64,000 nt of DNA from NCBI GenBank assembly GCA_963757945.1, contig CAVWTN010000002.1, forward strand, positions 744,001 through 808,000. Reading direction: 5' to 3'. A program made the translations under genes and the position numbers. Below the pieces are notes generated by a model. That model saw only the letters and a list, made by a program, of their open reading frames with translations, searched no databases and was not told the DNA's origin. This DNA is from CAVWTN01 sp963757945 (lineage in GTDB: Bacteria > Vulcanimicrobiota > Vulcanimicrobiia > Vulcanimicrobiales > Vulcanimicrobiaceae). Positions 31,107 through 40,137 of the stretch are shown here, piece by piece (the stretch's first letter is position 1; the number at the start of each line of letters is the position of its first letter).

Positions 31107-32690
31107 ATGAAGCTGCTCGAGTCTCACATCGATCCGAAGAGCGACGCCTTCACGCGCAACGCCGCGGCGATGCGGGCTCTCGTCGCGGAGTTGCGCGAGC
31201 GATTGCGCGCGGTGCGCGCCGGCGGCGGGCCCGAAGCCGTGGCGCGTCATCGCAAGCGAGGAAAGCTGACGGCCCGCGAGCGCATCGACCGGCTCGCCGA
31301 CCCGTTGACGCCGTTCCTGGAGTTCTCAGCGCTCGCGGCCGACGGTGTTTACCATGACCCCACGCCCTCCGCGGGGATCGTGACGGGGATCGCGACGGTC
31401 GAGGGGCGGCAGTGCGTCGTGATCGCGAACGACGCGACGGTCAAAGGCGGCAGCTACCTGCCGTTGACGGTCAAAAAGCACCTGCGCGCGCAGGAGATCG
31501 CGCAGCAGAATCACCTGACGTGCATCTACCTCGTCGATTCCGGCGGCGCGTTTTTGCCCAAGCAAGATGAAGTCTTTCCCGATCGCGATCACTTCGGGCG
31601 CATCTTCTACAATCAAGCGCGCATGTCGAGCGAAGGGATCCCGCAGATCGCCGCGGTCATGGGCTCGTGTACCGCGGGCGGCGCATACGTGCCCGCGATG
31701 TCCGACGAAACGGTCATCGTCGCGGGGAACGGGACGATCTTCTTGGGCGGTCCGCCGCTCGTCCAAGCGGCGACCGGCGAGATCGTCAGCGCAGAGGATC
31801 TCGGCGGCGCCGACGTGCACACGCGCATCTCGGGCGTCGCCGACCACTACGCGAACGACGACGAACACGCGCTCGCGCTGATCCGTTCCATCGCCGCGAA
31901 TCTTCCGCTGCCGCCGCCGCCCCCGCAAGACTGGAGCGAGCCCGCGCCGCCCGCGTTCGACCCGGAGGAGATGTACGGCATCGTCTCGAGCGACACGCGC
32001 ATCGGTTACGACGTCCGCGAGATCATCGCGCGGCTCGTCGACGGCTCGCTCTTCCACGAGTTCAAGCCGCTGTACGGCGCGACGCTGGTCTGCGGGTTCG
32101 CACGCATCGAAGGCCACCCGGTCGGGATCCTCGCGAACAACGGGATCCTCTTCAGCGAGAGCGCGCTCAAGGGGACGCATTTCATCGAACTGTGCGCGCA
32201 GCGCGGCACGCCGCTGGTCTTCTTGCAGAACATCACCGGGTTCATGATCGGCAAAGAGTACGAGCATCGCGGCATCGCCAAGGACGGCGCGAAGCTCGTG
32301 ACGGCCGTCGCGTGCGCCGAGGTCCCGAAATTCACCGTCGTCATCGGCGGCAGCTTCGGCGCAGGCAACTACGGGATGTGCGGCCGCGCCTATTCGCCGC
32401 GGCAGCTTTGGATGTGGCCGAGCGCGCGCATCTCCGTCATGGGCGGAGTTCAAGCCGCGAGCGTGCTCTCCACCGTCAAAGGCGCGATGTCGCCCGAAGA
32501 GAAGGCGGCGTTCGAAGCGCCGATCCTCGAAAAATACGAACGCGAGGGCAGCCCGTACTATTCGAGCGCGCGGCTGTGGGACGACGGCGTGATCGATCCG
32601 CTCGACACGCGGCGGGTCCTCGCGCTCGGGCTCGACGCCGCGCGCTATGCGGCGGCGAAGCCGACGCGCTTCGGCGTGTTTCGGATGTGA
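31107..32690 (+). CDS. mccB: Methylcrotonyl-CoA carboxylase carboxyltransferase (beta) subunit
   Basis: Transfers carboxyl from biotin to 3-methylcrotonyl-CoA in leucine breakdown. The 527-residue protein has both crotonase-like carboxyltransferase lobes: YLVDSGGAFLPKQDEVFPDR with HFGRIFYNQARMSS, which is characteristic of MCC beta over propionyl-CoA carboxylase, MGSCTAGGAYVPAMSDE, then FLQNITGFMIGKEYEHRGIA and GGSFGAGNYGMCGRAY. Its biotin-carboxylase partner is 8 kb away at 40905. The stop overlaps an EamA transporter gene. Confidence 0.92.
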   Translation: MKLLESHIDPKSDAFTRNAAAMRALVAELRERLRAVRAGGGPEAVARHRKRGKLTARERIDRLADPLTPFLEFSALAADGVYHDPTPSAGIVTGIATVEGRQCVVIANDATVKGGSYLPLTVKKHLRAQEIAQQNHLTCIYLVDSGGAFLPKQDEVFPDRDHFGRIFYNQARMSSEGIPQIAAVMGSCTAGGAYVPAMSDETVIVAGNGTIFLGGPPLVQAATGEIVSAEDLGGADVHTRISGVADHYANDDEHALALIRSIAANLPLPPPPPQDWSEPAPPAFDPEEMYGIVSSDTRIGYDVREIIARLVDGSLFHEFKPLYGATLVCGFARIEGHPVGILANNGILFSESALKGTHFIELCAQRGTPLVFLQNITGFMIGKEYEHRGIAKDGAKLVTAVACAEVPKFTVVIGGSFGAGNYGMCGRAYSPRQLWMWPSARISVMGGVQAASVLSTVKGAMSPEEKAAFEAPILEKYEREGSPYYSSARLWDDGVIDPLDTRRVLALGLDAARYAAAKPTRFGVFRM

Positions 32691-33625
32691 GCGTGCAGGC
32701 TCGTGCCGGCTGGCTCGTCGTCGCCGCGTATGCGGCGGTCGTCGTTATTTGGGGGACGACCTGGCTTGCGATCAAGCTCGCGCTCGAAGGGCTGCCTACC
32801 GTAACGGGCGTCGGCGTGCGCTTCATCATCGCCGGTCTGTTCCTGTATTCGCTCGCCCTCGTGTTCCGCGTCGACGTGCGCAAGCACACGCCGCCGCTGC
32901 ACGTGATCGCCGTGCTTGCCGCCACGCTGTTCGGCCTGAACTACGTGCTGACGTATTTCGCCGAAACGCATCTCGCCTCAGGGCTCGTCGCGGTTCTCTT
33001 CGGGACGCTGCCGTTCTTCGTCTTCGGCATCGCGGCCGTCACAATCGGCGAACGCGTCTCGCGCGCCGGCGTCGTCGGCGCGATCGTCGCTTTCGCGGGC
33101 GTCGCGCTGATCTCGCTCGTGGGGGATTTGCGCGCCGGCATCATCTACGTCTTGGCGGCACTCGGCGCCGCGCTCTCATCGGCGTACGCGAACGTGTTTC
33201 TCAAGCAGTATGCCGACCACGAACCCCTCGCGACGCTCCCGCCCGCGATGTTGCTGGCGGGCGTCGTGATGTTCGCGGGCGGCGCCCTGACCGAGCATCC
33301 CTCGCTCGGAGCGGCGCTCGCTCCACGACCGCTGTTCGCGCTGTTCTACCTTGCGATCTTCGGCAGCTCGATCGCGTTCTACCTGAACCATTGGCTCCTG
33401 CAGCGCATCTCCAGCGGGCTGATGGGGCTCTCCGCCCTGATGATCCCGGTGATCGCCGTCGCCGTCGGCGCACTCTTCGGGGGCGAGGTCTTCGGCCCGC
33501 GCGAGATCGCCGGCGGCCTGCTCGTCATCTTCGGCGTCTGGCTCTCGATGCGCGGCGCAACGCCCTCAGAGGCGCCGAGCCCGACAGCGGGGCACCGATG
33601 TAGCAGCGCACCGGACGCTCTCTAG
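32687..33625 (+). CDS. EamA/DMT-family transporter
   Basis: A 312-residue membrane protein with ten predicted helices in two EamA repeats (start VVVIWGTTWLAIKLALEGLP; second repeat around IIYVLAALGAALSSAYANVF) and the GSSIAFYLNHWLLQRIS signature. It likely exports a metabolite or amino acid derivative. The GTG start overlaps the mccB stop by 4 bp (GTGA), so it is expressed with the leucine pathway and may export an intermediate. Confidence 0.85.
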   Translation: MSVQARAGWLVVAAYAAVVVIWGTTWLAIKLALEGLPTVTGVGVRFIIAGLFLYSLALVFRVDVRKHTPPLHVIAVLAATLFGLNYVLTYFAETHLASGLVAVLFGTLPFFVFGIAAVTIGERVSRAGVVGAIVAFAGVALISLVGDLRAGIIYVLAALGAALSSAYANVFLKQYADHEPLATLPPAMLLAGVVMFAGGALTEHPSLGAALAPRPLFALFYLAIFGSSIAFYLNHWLLQRISSGLMGLSALMIPVIAVAVGALFGGEVFGPREIAGGLLVIFGVWLSMRGATPSEAPSPTAGHRCSSAPDAL

Positions 33626-33774
33626 AGCTCATGCTTCTACCGGGGTCGGCTATTTCGGGGATAGCTCGGGCGCGGCGATCAGCAAACGGGTAACAATGCG
33701 GGGCGCCCAGGCACATGCTAACAGATATTTCTACCAATCTATGTTCCACCGCTTGACGCTGACTATTCGTTGCA

Positions 33775-34098
33775 TTGCGCAACGTGAATCGCGTCACGGT
33801 GCGGCTTTGTCCGAGGATTATTGTTCCAAACCTTGCTCTGGCAGATGCCGGCGGCCATCGCGTGCCCGCTGATAGCGATCAGAGCTTTGATGTTTACAGT
33901 CCAGGCGGCCCTACGCTCCATGATCTCCGGCCAAACGAGGACTACGTGTGGCCCTATCCGATCCGTCTATCGGAAACTATTGGCACCTTCCCCTCCGGCG
34001 AATACTCGCTCGTTGCGCAGGTGGACGTGCCGATTGCCACCGCGTCCACATGTGTTAGACAAACGATCCCTTCGGCTCCGTTGAGCGTACGTCTGTAA
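33775..34098 (+). CDS. Hypothetical protein, possibly a gene remnant
   Basis: A 107-codon frame from a TTG. The C-terminal part (LHDLRPNEDYVWPYPIRL and FPSGEYSLVAQVDVP) looks like an extracellular beta-sandwich domain of the BsuPI type, but no signal peptide or convincing ribosome binding site precedes it, and a stop lies four codons upstream. The surroundings (33640-33780) are less GC-rich. It may be the end of a decayed gene for an exported protein. Confidence 0.4.
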   Translation: MRNVNRVTVRLCPRIIVPNLALADAGGHRVPADSDQSFDVYSPGGPTLHDLRPNEDYVWPYPIRLSETIGTFPSGEYSLVAQVDVPIATASTCVRQTIPSAPLSVRL

Positions 34099-34165
34099 CG
34101 TTGGTCTCGTCTTGTAAACGCGAAGTCCACGCACGGCGCCGACGTGGCGGCACGCGGATCGGTCG

Positions 34166-34690
34166 CTAGAGATCGAATACGCCCGTTAAATCGGGGAAGC
34201 CGACCGGCGCTGCTCCCCATTCGCGGATCGTCTTGGCAAATGGGTCGAGCAGGACGACGTAAGCGACGCCGTGCGCAACCCAACGCTCGCACTTTTCGAC
34301 GATCGCCGCGCGACCGCGTTCGTTCTCGGAACGCAGTTCGACGACGACGTCCGGAGCGAGTGGGGGCAGCCTCCTGCGTTCCTCCGGCGTTAGGGCGTTC
34401 CATCGCTCGGTCTTCAGCAGTGCGTGATCGGCGCTCGGCGCGTCGCCGTCCGATAGATGAAAGCCCGTGCTCGAATCAAACGACTCGAAGCCGTGCGTCT
34501 CGGCATATTCGTCCAAAAGTCGCGAAATGCGCGAGTTGCGCCGCCCCGTCTCGCCGCCGGTGCCGGGGCTCACGACGATCTTCCCGCCGAGACGCTCCAC
34601 ACGCGACGGACGCAGCGCCTCGGACAACTCCATGAGGGCATCGTCGTCAACGATGGCCCGGTCCATCAGCGTGTTGGAAATCTCGATCAT
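34166..34690 (-). CDS. Uma2 family (DUF820) restriction-endonuclease-like protein
   Basis: A 174-residue PD-(D/E)XK-fold protein of the Uma2 type: VERLGGKIVVSPGTGGETGR, the TGFHLSDGDAPSADHALLKT region, the catalytic-type PPLAPDVVVELRSENERG and the KCERWVAHGVAYVVLLDP ending. Members are numerous in cyanobacteria and other phyla, often in multicopy, with unknown biological role. The usual Pro-Asp before the first catalytic Asp appears as SADHA. The ATG at 34690 is preferred over a GTG 9 bases earlier. Confidence 0.82.
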   Translation of the reverse strand: MIEISNTLMDRAIVDDDALMELSEALRPSRVERLGGKIVVSPGTGGETGRRNSRISRLLDEYAETHGFESFDSSTGFHLSDGDAPSADHALLKTERWNALTPEERRRLPPLAPDVVVELRSENERGRAAIVEKCERWVAHGVAYVVLLDPFAKTIREWGAAPVGFPDLTGVFDL

Positions 34691-34960
34691 GACCACCACC
34701 CGTTCCGCTCGAGAAGGCCGCGCTTGTCCGGCGGACGAGAATCCCCGCCGGCCTGCGCGAATCGCGGGTCCGACAACTTCGACGGGGCGACGTGGCTGTC
34801 CTCAGCGCGCAGGGGGCACCCAAGCAACGTTCCCCCCGGGCCGAGCCCCGACGCGAAGAAAGTCAGTCGCTATCTCTTCACGCACTCCCGCCCATCGGCA
34901 AGGGCAATCTCTGCGGCCCTTCCGGCGATTACCGCTCGAACGAAGGCCCGAAGCGTGTGC

Positions 34961-35857
34961 TCAGTTCTGCTCGATCTTCGGGTCGAGCGCGTCGCGGAGG
35001 CCGTCGCCGAGGAGATTGAAGGCCAGCACCGTCAGGAAGATCGCCAGGCTCGGGAAGATCGCGATGTGCGGCGCGAGCACCATGTCCGCGCTCGCGTCGT
35101 TGAGCATCGCGCCCCACTCGGGCGTCGGCGGCTGCGCCCCGAGGCCCAAGAACGAGAGGCTCGCGGCCGTGATGATCGACGTGCCGATGCGCATCGTGAA
35201 GTAGACGATCACCGACGAGAGCGTGCCCGGCAGAATGTGACGGAACGCGATGCGCCAATCGGAGGCGCCGATCCCGCGCGCCGCTTCGACGTAGGTGAGG
35301 TGTTTGAGCGTGAGCACGCTACCGCGCACGAGCCGCGCGAACGTCGGCACGCTGAAGATCGCGACGGCCAGGATCACGTTGAACATGCCGCTGCCGAGGA
35401 TCGCGACGATCGCGATCGCGAGCAGGATCCCCGGAAAGGCGAACAGCACGTCGGCGATGCGCATGATGATGCGGTCGGGCCAGCCCTCGAAATAGCCCGC
35501 GACCAGGCCCAGGAAGCTGCCGACGAGCGAGCCGCCGGCGACGGAGAGGAACCCCGCCTCGAGCGAGATGCGGCTGCCGACCAGGACGCGGCTGAAGATA
35601 TCGCGGCCCAGCGCATCGACGCCGAAGAGGTGCCGCAGTGAGGGCGCCGCGCGGATCGCGTCGTAGTCGAAGTACTTCTCCGCATCGTAGGGCACGATCC
35701 ACGGTGCGACGATCGCGACGAGCGTGAGCAGCACGACGAACGCGCCCGCGGCAAGCGCGACGCGCTGCTTGAGCATGCGCCGCACGAACTCGGACCAAGG
35801 CGTGCGCACCCGCCCTTCGCCGGCCTCAACTCGAAATTCCGCGGCGGCGACGCTCAT
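34961..35857 (-). CDS. ABC transporter permease, DppC/GsiD type
   Basis: Inner-membrane permease of a peptide/glutathione-type importer, 298 residues. It has the N-terminal OppC-like segment, six helices and the ATPase-contact EAA loop (YVEAARGIGASDWRIAFRHIL PGT region), with FGVDALGRDIFSRVLVGSRI typical of DppC. The ATG at 35857 overlaps the upstream permease stop (ATGA). No ATPase gene follows; the next gene downstream is the unrelated Uma2 gene. Confidence 0.9.
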   Translation of the reverse strand: MSVAAAEFRVEAGEGRVRTPWSEFVRRMLKQRVALAAGAFVVLLTLVAIVAPWIVPYDAEKYFDYDAIRAAPSLRHLFGVDALGRDIFSRVLVGSRISLEAGFLSVAGGSLVGSFLGLVAGYFEGWPDRIIMRIADVLFAFPGILLAIAIVAILGSGMFNVILAVAIFSVPTFARLVRGSVLTLKHLTYVEAARGIGASDWRIAFRHILPGTLSSVIVYFTMRIGTSIITAASLSFLGLGAQPPTPEWGAMLNDASADMVLAPHIAIFPSLAIFLTVLAFNLLGDGLRDALDPKIEQN

Positions 35858-36774
35858 TCGTACCTGATCTGCGGGTCGATCAACCCGTAGAGAACGTCGA
35901 CGATCAAGTTGATCAAGATGAACTCGAGCGAGAACAGTAAGACGAGCGCCTGCAGCACGGGGTAGTCGCGGGTATCGACCGAGTCGACGAGCAGGCGGCC
36001 GAGCCCGGGCCAGGTGAAGACCTTCTCGACGACGATCGAGCCGCCGAGCAGGAAGCCGAATTGCAGACCCATCATCGTCACGACCGGGATCAGCGCGTTG
36101 CGCAGGCAATGGCGCAGGATCACGCCGAGCCGCGCGACGCCCTTGGCGCGCGCGGTCCGCACGTAATCTTCGCCCAGAATGTCGACGAAGGCCGAGCGCG
36201 TGAAGCGCGCCATCACCGCGGCGACGGCCGCGCCGAGCGTGAACGAGGGCAGGATGTAGTGGCGCCACGAATCGGCGCCCGTCGTCGGCAGCAGGTTGAG
36301 CTTCACGGAGAAGATTTCCATGCCCACCAGGCCCAGCGCGAAAGCCGGGAACGAGATGCCCGAGACCGCGATCGCCATCCCCAGCCGATCCGGCCAGCGA
36401 TTCCGCCAGATCGCCGCGACGATGCCGACAACGAGGCCGAAGAACACGGCCCACGCCATGCTCCAGAGCGTCAGCCAGAACGTCGCCATGAAGCGCTCGC
36501 CGATCTCGACGGAGACGGGCCGCTTCGAGCGCAGCGAACGCCCGAAATCGCCGTGCGCGATACCGCCGGCCCAGCGCGCGAACTGCTCGTGCAGCGGCTT
36601 GTCCAGGCCGAGATCGGAGCGGACCATCGCGACCGTCTCGGGCGTTGCATCTTGCCCGGCCGCCAGGCGCGCCGGATCTCCCGGGAGCAGATGCACGAAG
36701 AAGAACACCAAGAAGCCGACGATCGCGAGCGTCGGAAGAACACCGAGCAAACGTTTGACGACGTATTGGAACAT
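35854..36774 (-). CDS. ABC transporter permease, DppB/GsiC type
   Basis: The partner permease, 306 residues. It starts with the typical YVVKRLLGVLPTLAIVGFLV helix and the HLLPGDPARLAAG loop. The EAA-type loop is YVRTARAKGVARLGVILRHC, and it ends near the GLIDPQIRYE tail characteristic of the family. It lies 65 bases after the substrate-binding protein gene, separated by a strong hairpin. Confidence 0.9.
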   Translation of the reverse strand: MFQYVVKRLLGVLPTLAIVGFLVFFFVHLLPGDPARLAAGQDATPETVAMVRSDLGLDKPLHEQFARWAGGIAHGDFGRSLRSKRPVSVEIGERFMATFWLTLWSMAWAVFFGLVVGIVAAIWRNRWPDRLGMAIAVSGISFPAFALGLVGMEIFSVKLNLLPTTGADSWRHYILPSFTLGAAVAAVMARFTRSAFVDILGEDYVRTARAKGVARLGVILRHCLRNALIPVVTMMGLQFGFLLGGSIVVEKVFTWPGLGRLLVDSVDTRDYPVLQALVLLFSLEFILINLIVDVLYGLIDPQIRYE

Positions 36775-36789
36775 CGTGCCGGTCGCGGG

Positions 36790-36831
36790 CCGGCGCCGGT
36801 CACCCCGCGGAGCGCGGAGTGCCGGCGCCGG
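36790..36831 (-). promoter_or_regulatory. Intercistronic hairpin between binding protein and permeases
   Basis: Two copies of the self-complementary CCGGCGCCGG (36790-36799 and 36822-36831) flank a second stem (ACTCCGCG/CGCGGGGT around CTC on the minus strand), giving a hairpin of about 18 pairs. No T tract follows. It probably stabilises the upstream mRNA or attenuates read-through, so the binding protein exceeds the permeases. Confidence 0.6.
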
Positions 36832-36839
36832 TTACGCGA

Positions 36840-38405
36840 TTACTTGAGGTCCACGTCCTCGAAGTTGAACGCGCCGTCGGGCTGCACGTAGAAGCCGCTC
36901 AGGGCCCGGTTGTGCACCGATAGCGTCCGCTCGGTCACCAAGAACGCCCAGGGCGCGTCGGCCCAGACTTGCTCTTGCACTTCGCGGTACGTCGCGGCTC
37001 GCGCGGTGCGGTCGGTTTGACCGAGCGCGCGCTGGATGCCCGCATCGACCTTGTCGTTCTTGTAGTAAGCCAAGTTATAGAGGCGCGGCGGGAACGATTC
37101 CGAGGCGAGCAGCGGACGCAGCGCCCAATCGGCCTCGCCCGTCGACGACGACCAGCCCATGTAGACCATCTGCCACTGCGCATCGTCCGGCTTCTGCACG
37201 TTCTCGACCTTCTCGATCCGCTGCCCGGTCTCGAGCAGGGTGATCTTCGCGCGGATGCCGACCTGGCCGAGTTGTTGCTGCACGAACTCCGTGACCTTGC
37301 GCGCGGTCGTGGTCGTGTAGATCGACCACAGCTCGGCGTCGAAGCCGTTCGGGTATCCGGCTTCGGTCAACAGTTGCTTGGCTTTCGCAACGTCATACGG
37401 CCAAGGCCCCGTCTTGTAGTGGAAATCGACGCCGGGCGGAATGACGCCCTCGGCGGGCGCCGCGTAGCCGGCGAAGGCGACCTTGACGAGCGCGTCCTTG
37501 TTGATCGCGTAGTTGATCGCTTGCCGGACTCGCAGATCGTCGAAGGGCTTTTTGCGCGTGTTCAGCGCCAGGTAGCGCGCGAAGATGCCGGGGCCGCTGA
37601 CCACTTCGAGATCGGGTTTCGCTTTGAGGATCTCCGCCTGTTCGTACGGCACCGGGTAGGCGAATTGCGCCTCGCCGGTTTGGATGATCGCGGCGCGCGC
37701 GTTATTGTCCGCGACCGGACGGAACGTGATGCTGTCGACATGCGGGAAGCCCTTGCGCCAATACGCCGGGTTCTTGGCGACCTTCAAATAGTCGGTCTGT
37801 TTCCATTCGACGAACTTGAAGGGGCCCGTCCCCACGGGATTGCTCGCGATGTCCTTGCCGTATTTCGCGAGCGCCGCCGGGCTGATCATGCCGGCCGACG
37901 GATGCGCGAGCGTATTGATGAATGCGGCGAACGGTTTCTTGAGCGTGATCTTCACCGTGTTGTCGTTCACGACGTCGGTATGCGCGATCACCTCGAATAG
38001 GTTGTAGCGCTTGAGCTTGTTCGCGGGGTTCGTAACGCGATCGAAATTTGTCTTGACGGCGCCCGCGTTGAAGTCGGTGCCGTCGTGAAACTTCACGCCT
38101 TTGCGCAGCACGACCGTGTAGACGAGTCCGTCGGGACTCACCGTGTAGCTCTCGGCGAGCACCGGGATGACCTTCATGTCCTTATCGAAGCCGTACAGGC
38201 CCTGATAGAACGCTTTCATCACGGAGAGGTCGAGCGTGCCGTTGTTGTCGTAGGGATCGAGATTGCTCTGCGTGCTCGCCGTTGCGACGACGATGTCCTT
38301 GGCGGCAGAGGCGGGTGCGGCCGCGGCGAGCGCGCTCGCCAACCCAAATGCAAGTGCTCCCGCCGCCACAAGCGGATTCGCAAACGTGCGAAAGGCCAAT
38401 CGCAT
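36840..38405 (-). CDS. Periplasmic substrate-binding protein, GsiB/DppA type (SBP family 5)
   Basis: A 521-residue exported solute-binding protein. The signal peptide (ALAFGLASALAAAAPASA) precedes the mature start KDIVVATAS. Family 5 marks include LAESYTVSPDGLVYTVVLRKGVKFHDG, NPVGTGPFKFVEW, and VRQAINYAINKDALV. The closest style is GsiB (glutathione), but peptides or nickel are possible. The ATG at 38405 follows AAGGA with 7-base spacing. First gene of the importer operon. Confidence 0.9.
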   Translation of the reverse strand: MRLAFRTFANPLVAAGALAFGLASALAAAAPASAAKDIVVATASTQSNLDPYDNNGTLDLSVMKAFYQGLYGFDKDMKVIPVLAESYTVSPDGLVYTVVLRKGVKFHDGTDFNAGAVKTNFDRVTNPANKLKRYNLFEVIAHTDVVNDNTVKITLKKPFAAFINTLAHPSAGMISPAALAKYGKDIASNPVGTGPFKFVEWKQTDYLKVAKNPAYWRKGFPHVDSITFRPVADNNARAAIIQTGEAQFAYPVPYEQAEILKAKPDLEVVSGPGIFARYLALNTRKKPFDDLRVRQAINYAINKDALVKVAFAGYAAPAEGVIPPGVDFHYKTGPWPYDVAKAKQLLTEAGYPNGFDAELWSIYTTTTARKVTEFVQQQLGQVGIRAKITLLETGQRIEKVENVQKPDDAQWQMVYMGWSSSTGEADWALRPLLASESFPPRLYNLAYYKNDKVDAGIQRALGQTDRTARAATYREVQEQVWADAPWAFLVTERTLSVHNRALSGFYVQPDGAFNFEDVDLK

Positions 38406-38522
38406 CAAGCGGTCCTTTCATCCAATAAACTCGTGCGTCCCTAAGCCAGGGGCGCATTGCACCGGCTGGTTTTGCCTACGGGCGCTCCGGCGCCTGCGGT
38501 GATAACCGCGGACGCCGGCCGC

Positions 38523-39257
38523 TCATATACCGGCGTACCATTCATACCCTTGATCTTCCCAATAGCCACCACTGCCGCCGTAAATAGGCGCCAGCGATGC
38601 GGCCAATTCCAGGCGCGCGACCCACTTTGCGCTCTTGTAGCCGAGTTGGGTCGGGACGCGCAGGCGAACCGGCGCTCCGTGCGCGGCGTCGAGCGGGCGG
38701 TCGTTCAGGTCCAGCGCGAGCAGGGTCTGCGGATGCGCGGCCTGCACGAGATCCAGGCTTTCGTAATAGGGGTCTCCTTCAGTCGAGCGATCGAGGCAAT
38801 GAAAGATCACGTAGCGCGCGCGAGCGTCCGGTTTCGCGAGCGCCAACACGACGTGCAACGGGACACCGCTCCACTTGCCGACTGCGCTCCAGCCCTCGAC
38901 GCAATCGTGGCGCGTGATCTCGGCGAGCGAGCCGAGCGCGCGTAACTGCGCGAGGCTCAGCTGCTGCGGATGTTCGACGGCGCCGTCGATGACGAGCTTA
39001 TAGCCCGCGAATCCTCCGGCAAGCAGTGCCTGATACCGCGAATCGTCCGGCGTGGCGAAACCGTTGACGCGAAAATCCCGATCGATATCGGCTGCACTAT
39101 AGAGCTTCGCGCGGCCGCGCGTGCCGATCGCGATGCGATTGAGCCCTTCGGCCGCGGTCAGCAGTCCGTGCAGCGGACCTTCGTTCAGGGCGTTCGTCGC
39201 CTGCGCGCAGCCCGTCAACGCCGCGAGCGAGGTCGCAACGAAGAGCCGGCGCCTCAT
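38523..39257 (-). CDS. Molybdopterin-dependent oxidoreductase (sulfite oxidase fold), lipoprotein
   Basis: A 244-residue enzyme with a sulfite-oxidase/MsrP-like catalytic domain: the molybdenum-ligand Cys lies in ITRHDCVEGWSAVGKWSGVPL, followed by VIFHCLDRS, YYESLDLVQAAHPQTLLA and GAPVRLRVPTQLGYKSAKWV. The N-terminus MRRRLFVATSLAALTGC is a short signal with a lipobox and an Arg-rich start, so it is probably an anchored periplasmic enzyme. It overlaps the cytochrome b gene (ATGA). Substrate unknown; sulfite or methionine sulfoxide are candidates. Confidence 0.85.
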   Translation of the reverse strand: MRRRLFVATSLAALTGCAQATNALNEGPLHGLLTAAEGLNRIAIGTRGRAKLYSAADIDRDFRVNGFATPDDSRYQALLAGGFAGYKLVIDGAVEHPQQLSLAQLRALGSLAEITRHDCVEGWSAVGKWSGVPLHVVLALAKPDARARYVIFHCLDRSTEGDPYYESLDLVQAAHPQTLLALDLNDRPLDAAHGAPVRLRVPTQLGYKSAKWVARLELAASLAPIYGGSGGYWEDQGYEWYAGI

Positions 39258-40066
39258 GCTCCCGTCCCTTCGTGCCGGCCGGGCCGATACCAGCCGACGA
39301 GCATCGAGCGCATGTTGTTCACGAAGCCGGTCGAGGCGACGAGCACCAGGTGAACGCCGAAGAAACCGGCGAGCGCGACCGTCAAGACGAAGTGCCATAG
39401 GCGCGCGTATTGCCGCCCGCCGAAGACCGTCGTGAGCGCCCCGAACTGCGCGTCGAGCCCCGGGGAGAGCGCGAGCCCGCTCAGCACGATCGCCGGCGCA
39501 AACACGAAAAGGACGAGCGTGTACGCGAATTTCTGCAGCGGATTGTACTTTCCGTACGGCGGCGGCTCCGCGCGCAAGCGCAAATAGTACAGTTGCATCG
39601 GGAGCAGCTTCGGGAGATCCGAGGGCCGCAGCACGATCAGCGCGAGATCCCGGCGCAGCAGGCCCGCGACGAGATACGCGAGTCCGGCCAGCGTCATCAC
39701 CCAGGCGAAGAACAGATGCCAGCGCCGGCCGTCGGCGAGCGACTGATAGCCGGGGAGCGTGATCCAGCCCGGAAACGCGCGGGCGCCTTCGCCCCCCATC
39801 CCGTCGCTCGTATAGCCCAGCACGTGCGTCGTCGTCACGTCGTGACCGAAGATCCTCGTGATCCCGGCCGGGTTGCCGTCCGCGCCGTTGCGGGCCCCGA
39901 TCGCGAGCACGCGACGGCTTGGGTCGCTCTTATCGGAGGCGTCGAGCTGCGGCGAGGCGTTGAAGATCTGCAAACCGCTCATCACGAGCAGGATGAATGC
40001 GAGCGCCCCAGCCCAATGCGTGATTCTGGTGACGAACGAATGCCGGTAGACCGCGCGCCGTTCCAT
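39254..40066 (-). CDS. Cytochrome b561-type membrane subunit
   Basis: A 270-residue di-heme-type membrane cytochrome. Four or five helices carry candidate heme histidines: RHSFVTRITHWAGALAF in helix 1, WHLFFAWVMTLAGLAYL, and LWHFVLTVALAGFFGVHLVL near the end. It most likely passes electrons between the quinone pool and the molybdopterin enzyme encoded next (4-bp overlap). The pairing replaces the MsrQ type of heme protein. Confidence 0.85.
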   Translation of the reverse strand: MERRAVYRHSFVTRITHWAGALAFILLVMSGLQIFNASPQLDASDKSDPSRRVLAIGARNGADGNPAGITRIFGHDVTTTHVLGYTSDGMGGEGARAFPGWITLPGYQSLADGRRWHLFFAWVMTLAGLAYLVAGLLRRDLALIVLRPSDLPKLLPMQLYYLRLRAEPPPYGKYNPLQKFAYTLVLFVFAPAIVLSGLALSPGLDAQFGALTTVFGGRQYARLWHFVLTVALAGFFGVHLVLVASTGFVNNMRSMLVGWYRPGRHEGTGA

Positions 40067-40137
40067 GCCGGGATCGTAGCATACGGGGCCGATCGCTTCC
40101 GTAAGGGAGCCGACGCTCGTGCGCGAAGTGCCTGCGC

